Below, piece after piece: positions 8,163 to 16,312 of a DNA stretch of 64,000 bases (the first letter of the stretch is position 1; each line of letters begins with the position of its first letter). Made by a program: the position numbers and the translations under genes. Below the pieces are notes generated by a model that saw only the letters and a program-made list of their open reading frames with translations, was not told the DNA's origin and searched no databases. This DNA is from Rubritalea profundi (GTDB lineage: Bacteria; Verrucomicrobiota; Verrucomicrobiia; Verrucomicrobiales; Akkermansiaceae), in NCBI RefSeq assembly GCF_002954445.1, contig NZ_MQWA01000001.1, positions 3,322,401 to 3,386,400 of the forward strand, read 5' to 3'.

Positions 8163-8459
8163 TTATGTGAGGTCTTGCTCAGCCTTAGCCCAGTCATGCT
8201 CAGGTGAACCAGAGAGACCTGATTGAATGCGCTCAACATAGTTGAAGTAAGCTGCTTGCTGAATCTCTTCAGCTGTAGGCGCAGTTTTGGTTTTGAGATT
8301 GAGCTTCAGTGTGACCTTGCTCACCTTTTTGACAGTCTTTTTAGCTGCTTTTTTAGTGAGCTTTTTAGCGCCAGCTTTTTTAGTTGCCTTCTTAACTGCT
8401 TTTTTCGCGGTTTTTGTTGCGAGTTTTTTAGTGGTAACGGTAGTCTTCTTAGTAGCCAT
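8163..8459 (-). CDS. Histone H1-like Lys/Ala-rich protein with DUF2934-like C-terminus
   Basis: 98-residue protein. Residues 1-60 are a highly basic tail of alternating AKK/TKK units (KKAVKKATKKAGAKKLTKK), like bacterial H1/HC1-type DNA-binding proteins. Residues 64-98 form a compact acidic segment (EEIQQAAYFNYVERIQSG, then HDWAKAEQDL) matching the DUF2934 pattern with its terminal DW-x-AE. Nucleoid binding is inferred from charge. It is probably a single-gene transcript: a strong terminator follows at 8103-8130, and an upstream terminator (8639-8670) isolates it from hpf. The start ATG at 8459 is the only good choice. Confidence 0.88.
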   Translation of the reverse strand: MATKKTTVTTKKLATKTAKKAVKKATKKAGAKKLTKKAAKKTVKKVSKVTLKLNLKTKTAPTAEEIQQAAYFNYVERIQSGLSGSPEHDWAKAEQDLT

Positions 8460-8638
8460 AGAGGGTGTGTTTTAGGTTGTTGATAGCTTCACTAGAGCTA
8501 AATCTAGTAACAGCAGAAAAAGTGCCAAATCTGACAATAGTCAACTATTTGTGGGTGAATACTTTGCCAGTAAACGTATGTCAAGTTATCTGTTAGTTTG
8601 TACTCTCTCAGTTATCGGTGAGAGAAGGCTCGTTTGAT

Positions 8639-8670
8639 GAAAAAGCCCAAATCATTATGAGGTGGGCTTT
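8639..8670 (-). terminator. Rho-independent terminator downstream of hpf
   Basis: On the minus strand AAAGCCCA and TGGGCTTT-type arms (8663-8670 with 8642-8649) form an 8-bp stem with a 13-nt loop, followed by T residues. It lies 27 bp after the hpf stop and would end the kdsA-lpt-hpf transcript. Confidence 0.75.
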
Positions 8671-8696
8671 GATAATGTCTGGGTCGCAAGTGTCGC

Positions 8697-9281
8697 TTAC
8701 GGTTCAATGATTGCGTAATCGCCATCTCCACGACGGTAAACAATTTGAAGTGCGCTGCGACGCGCATTGTTGAAGACCAAGAACGGTCTATCGGAGAGTT
8801 CGAGTTCCATAATAGCCTCTTCTTTGAAGAGAGTTTTGAGCTTGATGCCTTCACGGTGGATGATCATTGGCTCTGGGTCGATTTCTGCCTCAGTTGGGTG
8901 CGTATCGAGGATGTCATGGGCGAAGACTTTTTCATCAAGGTGCTTGATCGTGTCTTCAGGTTTGATGCGATACTTCTTGAGGAGTCTTGTCTTATGCTTG
9001 CGCATGCGACGTGCGATTTTTGAGATGGTCTGATCGATTGCCGCGTACATATCGGGACCTTCAGTGGAGGCATCGATAGTGATGTGGTTCGAGCAGAAGA
9101 GGATGATCTCAGCTACGTGTCGATTCTTTTGGACGTCTAGCACAACACGTGCTTCCATGATCTTTGGGTAGTCGAGATGCAGAGTGCCGATCTTCTTATT
9201 CACGAATTCGCGAATGGCATCTGTAATGGTTTCGTGACGTACTACGATATTGATAGGTGGATTTACGTTCTTTATTTGCAT
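8697..9281 (-). CDS. hpf: Ribosome hibernation-promoting factor, long form
   Basis: 194-residue long HPF. The N-terminal ribosome-binding domain (about residues 10-110) shows IVVRHETITDAIREFVNKKI and a basic RRMRKHKTRLLKK tract. The C-terminal dimerisation domain (about 140-194) shows GIKLKTLFKEEAIMELELSD and FLVFNNARRSALQIVYRR with GDGDYAIIEP. Long HPF mediates 100S ribosome dimer formation in stationary phase. It follows lptB by 64 bp, as in the E. coli lptB-rpoN-hpf region but without rpoN. Confidence 0.95.
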   Translation of the reverse strand: MQIKNVNPPINIVVRHETITDAIREFVNKKIGTLHLDYPKIMEARVVLDVQKNRHVAEIILFCSNHITIDASTEGPDMYAAIDQTISKIARRMRKHKTRLLKKYRIKPEDTIKHLDEKVFAHDILDTHPTEAEIDPEPMIIHREGIKLKTLFKEEAIMELELSDRPFLVFNNARRSALQIVYRRGDGDYAIIEP

Positions 9282-9345
9282 CGTTGTTTTATTCCTTTCG
9301 TTTGGGTTCTAATTGTTAGAAAGATGAGACTCATGTCTCGGCGGG

Positions 9346-10185
9346 TTAGAGAGTGAAGTCTTCACCGAGGTAGTGCTTCCTAGCTAATGGGTCGTTAGCT
9401 ATTTGTTCAGCAGTTCCTTCGATAATGGCTTTACCATCGTCCATCACATAGGCGTGATCGACGATTTTAAGAGTTTCTCGGACGTGGTGGTCAGTGATGA
9501 GAATGGATAGTCCATCATTATCACGAAGTTCACGGACTATGGTGTGGATCGCTTCCACGGCTTTTGGGTCAACACCGGCAAAAGGTTCATCCAGCATGAG
9601 TAGTTTGGGGTTGGTGCATAGGCACCGGGCGATAGTGAGACGTCGTTTTTCACCGCCGGAAAGAGTAAGGGCCAAGGAGTCGCGTAGCTTGGTGATGCGG
9701 AAGCGCTCCATGAGTTGTTCTGCTTTTTCCTTCCGCTCGTTTCTGTTGAGGTTCTTGCGGGTTTCAAGAACCGCGAGGAGGTTTTCCTGAACTGTCATCT
9801 TGCGGAAGATTGACTCTTCCTGAGGGAGGTAGCCCATGCCAATGCGTGCTCGTTTGTGCATAGGGAGGCTGGTGATGTCTTTGCCGCTAAAGATGACGCT
9901 CCCTGCGTTGGGTGGGACAAGTCCCGCGATCATGTAGAAAGTGGTAGTCTTGCCAGCGCCGTTAGGACCAAGGAGTCCAACAATTTCACCGTCTCCAACA
10001 GTCATGCTAACACCATCCACTACGGCTCTTCCGCCATAGACTTTCTTCAGGTCTTTTACACAGAGTAGGAGTCTTCTTCCTGTGCGTTGGCTGGGATGAT
10101 TACATCCAGCTTGGTTGATAGGGGGAGTAGTGATTGCGCTTAGCATTGGTTGTGAAAAGTTGCTGCTAGTTGTTTTGCAGCTCAT
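9346..10185 (-). CDS. lptB: LPS export ABC transporter ATP-binding protein
   Basis: Cytoplasmic ATPase of the Lpt lipopolysaccharide export machine. Walker A is GPNGAGKTTT, the signature is LSGGEKRR, Walker B is LLMLDEPFAGVD, and the H-loop is LITDHHVRE, all as in LptB. The core starts at LLCVKDLKKVYGGRAVV, about residue 40, so the first 39 residues (Ser/Thr/Pro-rich) are an unusual extension; no later ATG before the core exists other than M14. The gene overlaps the upstream lptC/A-like gene by 20 bp, suggesting translational coupling. Confidence 0.95.
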   Translation of the reverse strand: MSCKTTSSNFSQPMLSAITTPPINQAGCNHPSQRTGRRLLLCVKDLKKVYGGRAVVDGVSMTVGDGEIVGLLGPNGAGKTTTFYMIAGLVPPNAGSVIFSGKDITSLPMHKRARIGMGYLPQEESIFRKMTVQENLLAVLETRKNLNRNERKEKAEQLMERFRITKLRDSLALTLSGGEKRRLTIARCLCTNPKLLMLDEPFAGVDPKAVEAIHTIVRELRDNDGLSILITDHHVRETLKIVDHAYVMDDGKAIIEGTAEQIANDPLARKHYLGEDFTL

Positions 10186-11545
10186 TGAGATTTGCTTTAA
10201 TCTCGTGCCGTCCTTCGATTCGAACGCTCATGTTAGGGAGTATTTTAATATAGCCTGTATCTGAGAGAATGCGAGCAATAGTGTCACCTTGTTGTACGGT
10301 TGGTTTGTCGCCTCTGAGGATCATGATTCCAGTTTCACCATCGTAGGTGGCTATATCAGAATGGGTGATGATGAGTTTTCCGTCTTTATCCTTTGATCTA
10401 ATAACGACGTTTCCTGTAGCTATTGCTTTACTTAATCCACTAAAACGAGCAAGGCTTTTAGTGTTAGGGGTCACTGTGTTACCAGATTTCTGCTCTGAGT
10501 TTTTCTCCTTTGACTTTTCATTTTTGTCAGGTTTTGCAGATTTGTCAGATTTGTCAGATTTGTCAGATTTGTCAGATTTAGGTTTTTCCTTGAGGATTAT
10601 CTTGAGTTCGTCTGAACAAGTGAGCTTGTACTTTGGGTGGATGACGACGACGTCTTTTTGATACACTATCGTGCCTGATATCGCATCGAAGTACATTCCC
10701 TTTTCACAATTGACTGTGACTGGAACTTTCTCAGGTTTAGGTATGAGAGGCACAGCGGCGGACGCAGGAGTCAGCTCGACTCCAATCGTGGTCACAAGTT
10801 GTGAGTGGAGGATTTTCTTGCTCTGCGTGATAGAGTCAGCCACATGCTCCATTTTTTGGATATCCTTTCGCGCCTGGAGATCGACTTGTTGGATCTGAGG
10901 CGTGGAGCTGGCAGCGAGTGAATCAATGTTCGTGAGTTCCTCTGCTGAGAGAAGGGTCGGGAAGGTAACTACGGCGGTAGCTAATGCTTTAGGTTTCACT
11001 GACGGGAGTGATGCTTTAGGCTTTAGCTTAGGTTTCACTGCCGCGAGTGACTTTTTATTCAGAGGTTTGCTAACAGGAGAAATCATCTTTTTATCTCTAT
11101 CAGGGTAGAACAAGGTTTGGGTTTTTCCTAGTAAAAAACCTGTACGATTTCCCCAGTGGAGAATAAGTCCTTGTGCTGCAATATCAAAGCTCTCACCAGA
11201 AATTGTAAGATTCTCCAAAGAATGGATAATCCCTGAATCATCTTGAAAGAATGCAGTGTCGAGGTGAGTTGTCGCTTGGGGCTGGTTGTCTTTATAGACG
11301 GTTATGTCCACATTGGTGCCCTTCACTTCGTGTGCAGCGAGGATATCCATTTGTTTAGCAATGAGTACGGAGGTTGTTTCGTAATCTTTATTAAATCGCG
11401 GGATACGTAGGTCGTGCAGGGTACTCCCCACTGGAAGGATCTTCATGGCAGGCAGGGTACGCGGTGCTTCTTTCTCAGCCATAGCAGCGGGGATTGTTCC
11501 GATGAAGGCGAAGGGTAAAGTTAAGCTGACAAGGCTGCTGCGCAT
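10166..11545 (-). CDS. LptC/LptA (OstA)-like LPS transport protein, fused form
   Basis: 459-residue secreted protein with an N-terminal signal peptide (MRSSLVSLTLPFAFIGTIPAAMA). Residues about 60-170 form a beta-rich segment resembling LptC-like domains. Residues 170-300 are a Pro/Lys/Ala linker. The C-terminal part has OstA-like beta-jellyroll strands in two stretches (GMYFDAISGTIVYQKDVVV and AIATGNVVIRSKDKDGKLII with GETGIMILRGDKP). A Ser-Asp-Lys repeat interrupts this domain near residue 325. Position directly before lptB supports a role in carrying LPS across the periplasm. The LptC assignment of the first half is inference. Confidence 0.78.
   Translation of the reverse strand: MRSSLVSLTLPFAFIGTIPAAMAEKEAPRTLPAMKILPVGSTLHDLRIPRFNKDYETTSVLIAKQMDILAAHEVKGTNVDITVYKDNQPQATTHLDTAFFQDDSGIIHSLENLTISGESFDIAAQGLILHWGNRTGFLLGKTQTLFYPDRDKKMISPVSKPLNKKSLAAVKPKLKPKASLPSVKPKALATAVVTFPTLLSAEELTNIDSLAASSTPQIQQVDLQARKDIQKMEHVADSITQSKKILHSQLVTTIGVELTPASAAVPLIPKPEKVPVTVNCEKGMYFDAISGTIVYQKDVVVIHPKYKLTCSDELKIILKEKPKSDKSDKSDKSDKSAKPDKNEKSKEKNSEQKSGNTVTPNTKSLARFSGLSKAIATGNVVIRSKDKDGKLIITHSDIATYDGETGIMILRGDKPTVQQGDTIARILSDTGYIKILPNMSVRIEGRHEIKANLNELQNN
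10541..10576. repeat. Four tandem 9-nt repeats encoding Ser-Asp-Lys units
   Basis: Four perfect copies of TTTGTCAGA in the coding region of the LptA-like protein encode SDK tripeptides; degenerate copies flank them. The repeat keeps frame, so copy number can change without breaking the protein. Confidence 0.9.
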
Positions 11546-11565
11546 TTCGAGAGAATTTTGTGGTC

Positions 11566-12344
11566 CTAGCCGTGAGCCGCTTCGTGCACTGCTATGAGAC
11601 GTTTGAGTACTCCTTCAATCTCTGTGAGGGGGATCTGGTTAGGGCCATCAGATAGAGCTTCTGCTGGATTGGAGTGGACTTCCATGAAGACTCCATCAAC
11701 ACCTGTAGCTACTGCGGCACGTGCGAGAACTGGAGCGAGGATGCCATCGCCACCAGTAGAGCCGCCTAGGCCACCGGGGCGCTGGACAGAGTGAGTGGCA
11801 TCAAAAATTACTCGGATGCCTTCTTCTTTCATCCAGTAGAGTGATCGCATGTCGCTACTAGGTTGTTGTAGCCGAATGAGACGCCTCTTTCTGTTAGGTA
11901 GAAGTCATCGCAGCCAAAGCCTTGCATCTTTTTGGCAATGTTTACCGTGTCCCAAGGGGCGAGGAACTGTCCTTTCTTGATGTTCACGGTGCGACCAGTC
12001 TTGGCGCATGCTTCTAGCAGGTCGGTCTGGCGGCAGAGGAATGCCGGGATTTGAAGTAAATCAATAGTCTCAGCTGCGATTACGGCGTGTTCAGGAGTGT
12101 GGATGTCAGTGGTGACTGGAACTCCGAGCTCTTTTGAGATTTCGCCTAGTATGCGTGTGCCTTCTTTAACACCAGGGCCGCGGAATGCGTCACCAGATGT
12201 ACGGTTTGCTTTGTCGTAGGATGCCTTGAAATACCAATTGATGCCAAGTCGGTCAGCAATTTCTTTAAGGGAGCGAGCCATGTCCCAAGCGAATTCTTCG
12301 CTTTCGAGTCCACAGGGGCCGAGGATGTAAAATGGTTGTTGCAC
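11566..12344 (-). pseudogene. kdsA: 3-deoxy-D-manno-octulosonate-8-phosphate synthase, frameshifted
   Basis: KdsA condenses arabinose-5-phosphate and PEP to KDO-8-phosphate for LPS inner core. The 5' part (12344-11829, GTG start) reads GPCGLESEEFA, FKASYDKANRTS, KGQFLAPWD, and [16 protein letters not shown]. It then runs out of frame to a stop. The 3' part (from about 11850) continues the family exactly as [24 protein letters not shown] to the normal end, including [18 protein letters not shown]. The junction lies at 11851-11861, where GTAGCGACATG appears to lack one base (GTAnGCGACATG would restore LV-x-DMRS). The gene is otherwise intact and heads the lpt cluster, so a sequencing error or a very recent mutation are both possible. 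Confidence 0.93.
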
Positions 12345-12390
12345 GTGTGTGTTTAGTTAAGTGTTTATGTAGAGAATAGGTTGATAGAGC

Positions 12391-12657
12391 CTAGCCTAGG
12401 TCTTCAGCTTCTTTGTAAAGAGCGCGGAGGTTTACCAGAGCTTTATCGAGAAGTTGAGATTCTACGTCGGTGAGGTTACCTGCCGTTTTGTTGACGAGCA
12501 TTTCAAGGCAGTTCATTACAGAGCCTGCAGCTTTGAGGTTTACGCTGCGCTGTCCAGTAGTTGGATGAGGTAACTGACCTAAGAATAGGCCTGCATTTTG
12601 AGCCTGGAAAAGGATGAAGTCGCTAAAGCGACTGTCTGCTTGTTGAGTGTCTGACAT
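12391..12657 (-). CDS. DUF1844 domain protein
   Basis: Small protein of 88 residues from the ATG at 12657 (MSDTQQADSRFSDFILFQAQ). The pattern FLGQLPHPTTGQRSVNLKAAG, then LEMLVNKTAGNLTDVESQLLDKALVNLR, matches DUF1844, whose function is unknown. The frame is open further upstream to 12750, but that part would overlap the next gene and lacks family similarity. It sits between the DUF3817 gene and kdsA on the same strand. Confidence 0.85.
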   Translation of the reverse strand: MSDTQQADSRFSDFILFQAQNAGLFLGQLPHPTTGQRSVNLKAAGSVMNCLEMLVNKTAGNLTDVESQLLDKALVNLRALYKEAEDLG

Positions 12658-12712
12658 GATTGGTCGATTGCTGAATATTAATACAGAGAAATGTAGGGCT
12701 TGCCACCTAAAT

Positions 12713-13036
12713 CTATGTGGCTGGCGTGCCTTTTGCGCGAACTTGTTCACGCTTAAGCCATCCTTCTATAAAAAAGGGAACGATGGGGATGAGGGATGTT
12801 AGGAAAATGAGGAATGCTTTTGTGATGCTCCACTTTGCTGTTCCCATTGCTTGATAGAGTGTGACGCAATATATACAAAAAAGGATGCCGTGAATCATGC
12901 CGGGAGTTCGGATTGCCTCGGCATCTCCCAGCATACGCTTCAGGTAGATTGAGCAGAAGAGTAGATAAAGGAATGAGCAGGCCTCAAGGATGCTGATCAG
13001 GCGGAGCCTGCCGATGGAATTAGTGAGGAGTGACAT
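12713..13036 (-). CDS. DUF3817 integral membrane protein
   Basis: 107 residues with three predicted membrane helices: LISILEACSFLYLLFCSIYL, GMIHGILFCIYCVTLY, and ITKAFLIFLTSLIPIVPFFI, ending EGWLKRE. The RLRLISILEACSFL start and PGMIHG motif are hallmarks of DUF3817 (TIGR03954). Function is unknown. The start codon overlaps the end of the upstream lipoprotein gene by 17 bp, suggesting coupling. Confidence 0.87.
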   Translation of the reverse strand: MSLLTNSIGRLRLISILEACSFLYLLFCSIYLKRMLGDAEAIRTPGMIHGILFCIYCVTLYQAMGTAKWSITKAFLIFLTSLIPIVPFFIEGWLKREQVRAKGTPAT

Positions 13037-13487
13037 GGTGTTCGGCTACGTGGTGTGCAGGCAGGTTGATGCGAATGGAGCTGGAAGGGGTGTCGCCACT
13101 GATAAAGTAGTTGCGGTCATTGACTCTAAAACGAAGTAGGTCTCCTTGGTTCTCAGGTGTTAGTTGGAGAGTGCTGTGGACACGGCCAGTACGGTCTCTC
13201 ACTTCAAAGGTGTCATAGCTAGCAGGTGTCATTTCTAGGTGGTCATCTTTGACGACTCTGGAGTGGATCCGCGCGACATCAAAGTCGGAATAGCGAGCCA
13301 AGACATTGCCTTCGAGTAGATAGGTCTTACCGTAGCTAGCAGAGATGACTGTGGCGAGGTGATCGACAGAATATGTGATTTCTTTCACCTCTCCAAGGTT
13401 GGCTTTGCCGAGTAAGGACGAGCACGAGCACGAGCAGATGCCGATGAGCGCCAGTGAGCCAAATGCTAAGAAGTTATTGTTAGCCAT
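13020..13487 (-). CDS. Putative lipoprotein, unknown function
   Basis: 155 residues. The N-terminus (NNNFLAFGSLALIGICSCSC) has a hydrophobic signal followed by a lipobox-like region with three alternating Cys residues, encoded by a short GAGCAC repeat on the plus strand near 13420-13436. The mature part is beta-strand rich (HLATVISASYGKTYLLEGN, DTFEVRDRTGRVHSTLQLTP) and ends with a His-rich tail (AHHVAEHHVTPH) that might bind metal. No family recognised. It lies 12 bp downstream of the inositol monophosphatase gene. Confidence 0.7.
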   Translation of the reverse strand: MANNNFLAFGSLALIGICSCSCSSLLGKANLGEVKEITYSVDHLATVISASYGKTYLLEGNVLARYSDFDVARIHSRVVKDDHLEMTPASYDTFEVRDRTGRVHSTLQLTPENQGDLLRFRVNDRNYFISGDTPSSSIRINLPAHHVAEHHVTPH

Positions 13488-13499
13488 ATTGATTGAGGA

Positions 13500-14249
13500 T
13501 TAGAGGATTTCTTCGATTGGGATTTTTCCGTTTGTAGCGACGATGCTCCAGACGTCTGGTTCGCCTTCTACTTGAGTGAGAGTGGTTTTGCCGCCAGCTG
13601 CTTCGAGTAAAAGTTGACCGGCTGCAATATCCCAAAGCGAGATACGTGACTCGACGTAGGCGTCGAGCCTGCCAGTAGCGATGTAGGCCATGCCGAGTGC
13701 CGCAGATCCCATCATGCGCATTTTCCGGGCGCGGAGTGAAGCGCGTTTGAATCGGGCGAGACCAGTTTCCAACGAGTCTTCAGTTTTTCCGCAGCCGACG
13801 AAGAGGATGGATTCTTCTAGCTTGGTGCGCGGTGAGGCCTTGATTGGCTTGCCGTTGAGTAATGCTGGCCCACCTTTTTCTACAGTCCATAGATCATTCA
13901 TTGGTGGGTCAAGGATGACACCAACTATAAGCTCGCCCTTGTGGCGAAGCGCGATGGAGATACAGAAATGGGGGATGCCGTAGAAGAAATTTACGGTGCC
14001 GTCGATCGGGTCAACAATCCACTGGTAGTCTGACTCTTGGTTGCCAGCTAAGCCTTCTTCTCCGTAGATCGCATGGTCAGGAAATTGCTCTAGTAAAATA
14101 CTGGTGATGAGATCTTGGGATTCACGGTCGAGTGCTAACTTGATATCGTGGTGCTTGGCTTCATCGACATCGAGTTCGCTGCCAAAGTGTTGCATTAGGA
14201 GTACACCCGATGCTTTGGCTGCTTTGACTGCGGTTTCTAGGAAATTCAT
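13500..14249 (-). CDS. Inositol monophosphatase family protein
   Basis: 249-residue Mg-dependent phosphatase of the SuhB/IMPase family. Metal-binding motifs are visible: IYGEEG (Glu), WIVDPIDGTVNFFYGIPHF (DPIDGT), and SLWDIAAGQLLLEAAGG (WD near the C-terminus). Length is standard. Substrates in bacteria include inositol-1-phosphate, histidinol phosphate or related sugar phosphates; the sequence alone does not decide. hisG in the window makes a HisN-like role conceivable but the two are not linked. It lies 36 bp after metG. Confidence 0.92.
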   Translation of the reverse strand: MNFLETAVKAAKASGVLLMQHFGSELDVDEAKHHDIKLALDRESQDLITSILLEQFPDHAIYGEEGLAGNQESDYQWIVDPIDGTVNFFYGIPHFCISIALRHKGELIVGVILDPPMNDLWTVEKGGPALLNGKPIKASPRTKLEESILFVGCGKTEDSLETGLARFKRASLRARKMRMMGSAALGMAYIATGRLDAYVESRISLWDIAAGQLLLEAAGGKTTLTQVEGEPDVWSIVATNGKIPIEEIL

Positions 14250-14285
14250 AAAGATGTGGTTGTTGGAGTTTGAGTAGTAAACGTA

Positions 14286-15860
14286 TTATTCTGCTTTTTC
14301 CAGCTGAATGCGTGGGAATACTGGCTTTGGCTTTGCAACCTCGTGCCCGAGGGGGATGATGCCCCATTCGAGTTCGCCAAATTTGAGCTCGGATAGGAAT
14401 GGCGCTTTCAGCTGCGCTTGAATACGCTCGCAGGCCTCTGGAATGATCGGCTTGAGCAGGACGGAGGCTATTGCAACCACTTCTAGCATGTGGTTGAGTA
14501 CTGCGTGGACTTGCTCAGCATTTGCTGGGTCCTTAGCTATTGTCCACGGCTGATGAAGCTCAGCGAAGACATTGGCGCCGGAGATGAAACCGATGACTGC
14601 TTCTAGTGCAAACGAGATGTTATGCTTGTCCATGTGCTCGCTGTAGCTTGCTAACGCTCCGTCGAGTGATTCACGTAGTTGCTTGCACGACTCATCGTCG
14701 AAGCTAGATTCCTTGGTGACTCCCTCGCTGTAGCGCTTGGTCATATTGAGCGCGCGGTTGCAGAGGTTTCCGAGGTTGTTGGCCAGCTCGGTGTTGAAGA
14801 GCATGAGGAGGCGCTCGATGTCGTAGTCGGAGTCGCGTCCAGTGTGGATGTCGCGCACTAAGTAGTAGCGCACTGCGTCTTGACCGAATTGTTCGACGAG
14901 GTTGACTGGATCCACGACGTTGCCGATGGACTTGGACATTTTTTCGCTACCGCTGGTAGATTTGATATTCCACCAACCGTGGACGAGGAGAGTAGGCATT
15001 TCGTCATCACTGAATCCCATCGCCTTGAGCATACATGGCCAGTAGATGGAGTGCGAGGGGACGAGGATATCTTTGCCTATGATGTGTAGGTTCGCTGGCC
15101 AAAGGGAATTGAACTCAGGTAGTTCAGAGCCTTCTGATTTGTTGTAACCAGCAAAGGAGATGTAGTTGATGAGTGCGTCGAACCAAACGAAGGTGACGAA
15201 CTCAGAATCGAAGGGGAGTTCGATGCCCCAGCGGAGACGTTCTTTCGGCCGGGAAATACAGAGGTCGGTGTCTTCAGCTCGCTCGATCGCGTTGAGCACG
15301 TCAGCTTTGCGGAATGCTGGGATGATGAAGTCGTCGTTGGTTTCTACGAACTGGCGTAGCCACTCGACGTGGTCAGTGAGGCGGAAGTAATAGTTCTCTT
15401 CGTCGCGCTCTTCTACCTGTCCCCATTCTTGTCCAAACTCACCGGCATCGTTGCGTTCTTTGTCGGTAAGGAATTGTTCCTGGCGGATTGAATAGAAGCC
15501 TTTGTATTGTTTCTTATAAATCTGACCTTCGTCGTAGAGTTTTTGGAGGATCTGCTGGACACACTCTTTGTGGAGTGGGTTCGTCGTTTCAGCCCAGCCA
15601 TCGAACTCGAGACCTAGTTTGTCCCAGGCTGTGGTGAAACCTTTGGTGACACGCTTGACGTAGGTGTTCGGATTGACTCCTTCTTTCTCGGCGGTCTGTT
15701 GGACTTTTTGGCCGTGCTGATCGACACCTGTTAGGAAGTAGGACTCTTCACCCTTTTGCTTGCGGTAGCGATTGAGGACGTCAGCTAACACTTTTTCGTA
15801 GGCGTGTCCGATGTGTGGAGTGCCATTGGTGTAGTCGATAGCAGTGGTGATGTAGTACAT
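14286..15860 (-). CDS. metG: Methionyl-tRNA synthetase
   Basis: 524-residue class I aminoacyl-tRNA synthetase. The HIGH motif is in DYTNGTPHIGHAYEKVLADV and the KMSKS motif in GSEKMSKSIGNVVDP. The connective-peptide region (YKGFYSIRQEQFLTDKERN) lacks the CxxC zinc ligands of the E. coli enzyme, so this is a zinc-free form. The C-terminal tRNA-binding EMAP-like domain is also absent, which is common in the short type. It lies downstream of a TPR gene and upstream of the phosphatase. Confidence 0.96.
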   Translation of the reverse strand: MYYITTAIDYTNGTPHIGHAYEKVLADVLNRYRKQKGEESYFLTGVDQHGQKVQQTAEKEGVNPNTYVKRVTKGFTTAWDKLGLEFDGWAETTNPLHKECVQQILQKLYDEGQIYKKQYKGFYSIRQEQFLTDKERNDAGEFGQEWGQVEERDEENYYFRLTDHVEWLRQFVETNDDFIIPAFRKADVLNAIERAEDTDLCISRPKERLRWGIELPFDSEFVTFVWFDALINYISFAGYNKSEGSELPEFNSLWPANLHIIGKDILVPSHSIYWPCMLKAMGFSDDEMPTLLVHGWWNIKSTSGSEKMSKSIGNVVDPVNLVEQFGQDAVRYYLVRDIHTGRDSDYDIERLLMLFNTELANNLGNLCNRALNMTKRYSEGVTKESSFDDESCKQLRESLDGALASYSEHMDKHNISFALEAVIGFISGANVFAELHQPWTIAKDPANAEQVHAVLNHMLEVVAIASVLLKPIIPEACERIQAQLKAPFLSELKFGELEWGIIPLGHEVAKPKPVFPRIQLEKAE

Positions 15861-15892
15861 GTCTAAATGTGTAATTTTAAATTGAAAATTTG

Positions 15893-16234
15893 TTAGTCGC
15901 GGGTTTTGTCGACTCTGCCACCGATGCCTAGGATGGTGGCATTCTGTTTGGCGTGCTCAGCTTCAGCGATCTGTTCGTCTTGGACGTACATCTGTGAAAG
16001 CGCAGTCCAGGCGAGCAGGTCATTTGGCTGAAGGATGGTGGCTTGGATGCCGCAGCCAATAGCTTCTTTGATCTCGCCGGTTTTCATGAGCGCCATGCCG
16101 AGAGCTTGCCAGCCATTGAAGAATGCTGGATCTAGCGCCACACACTTTCGGTAGCCTACGATAGCTGCTTCGAACTCACCGATAGCGAGGTCGCCAGTCG
16201 CATCGTCGAAGGTGTCTTGGAGAGTATCGCTCAT
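15893..16234 (-). CDS. Small TPR-repeat protein
   Basis: 113 residues with two to three tetratricopeptide repeats: AIVGYRKCVALDPAFFNGWQALGMALM, AIGCGIQATILQPNDLLAWTALSQMYV, and a shorter third unit. TPRs mediate protein-protein contact; the partner is unknown. It lies 32 bp before metG on the same strand, an association often seen in this group by my recollection. Confidence 0.88.
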   Translation of the reverse strand: MSDTLQDTFDDATGDLAIGEFEAAIVGYRKCVALDPAFFNGWQALGMALMKTGEIKEAIGCGIQATILQPNDLLAWTALSQMYVQDEQIAEAEHAKQNATILGIGGRVDKTRD

Positions 16235-16254
16235 TGTTAGTGGTATTCAGCAAG

Positions 16255-16279
16255 TCAGCCCGCTGGTGTGGCGGGCTGA
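16255..16279 (-). other. Perfect 9-bp hairpin between PpiD-like and TPR genes
   Basis: TCAGCCCGC and GCGGGCTGA arms with a 7-nt loop. No T-run follows on the minus strand, so it is not a clear terminator; it could attenuate or stabilise the message. Confidence 0.5.
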
Positions 16280-16312
16280 CTGAGTTAGAATGATAATGTG
16301 AATTTGTGGAGG

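Noticed and set aside
8287..8475. Plus-strand hydrophobic frame opposite the histone-like gene
   Set aside because: Antisense of Lys/Ala-rich codons naturally yields Phe/Leu-rich open frames; the minus-strand protein is clearly the real one.
10541..10576. Short tandem repeats as a CRISPR array
   Set aside because: Units are 9 nt without spacers and lie in frame inside a coding region; no cas genes are present.
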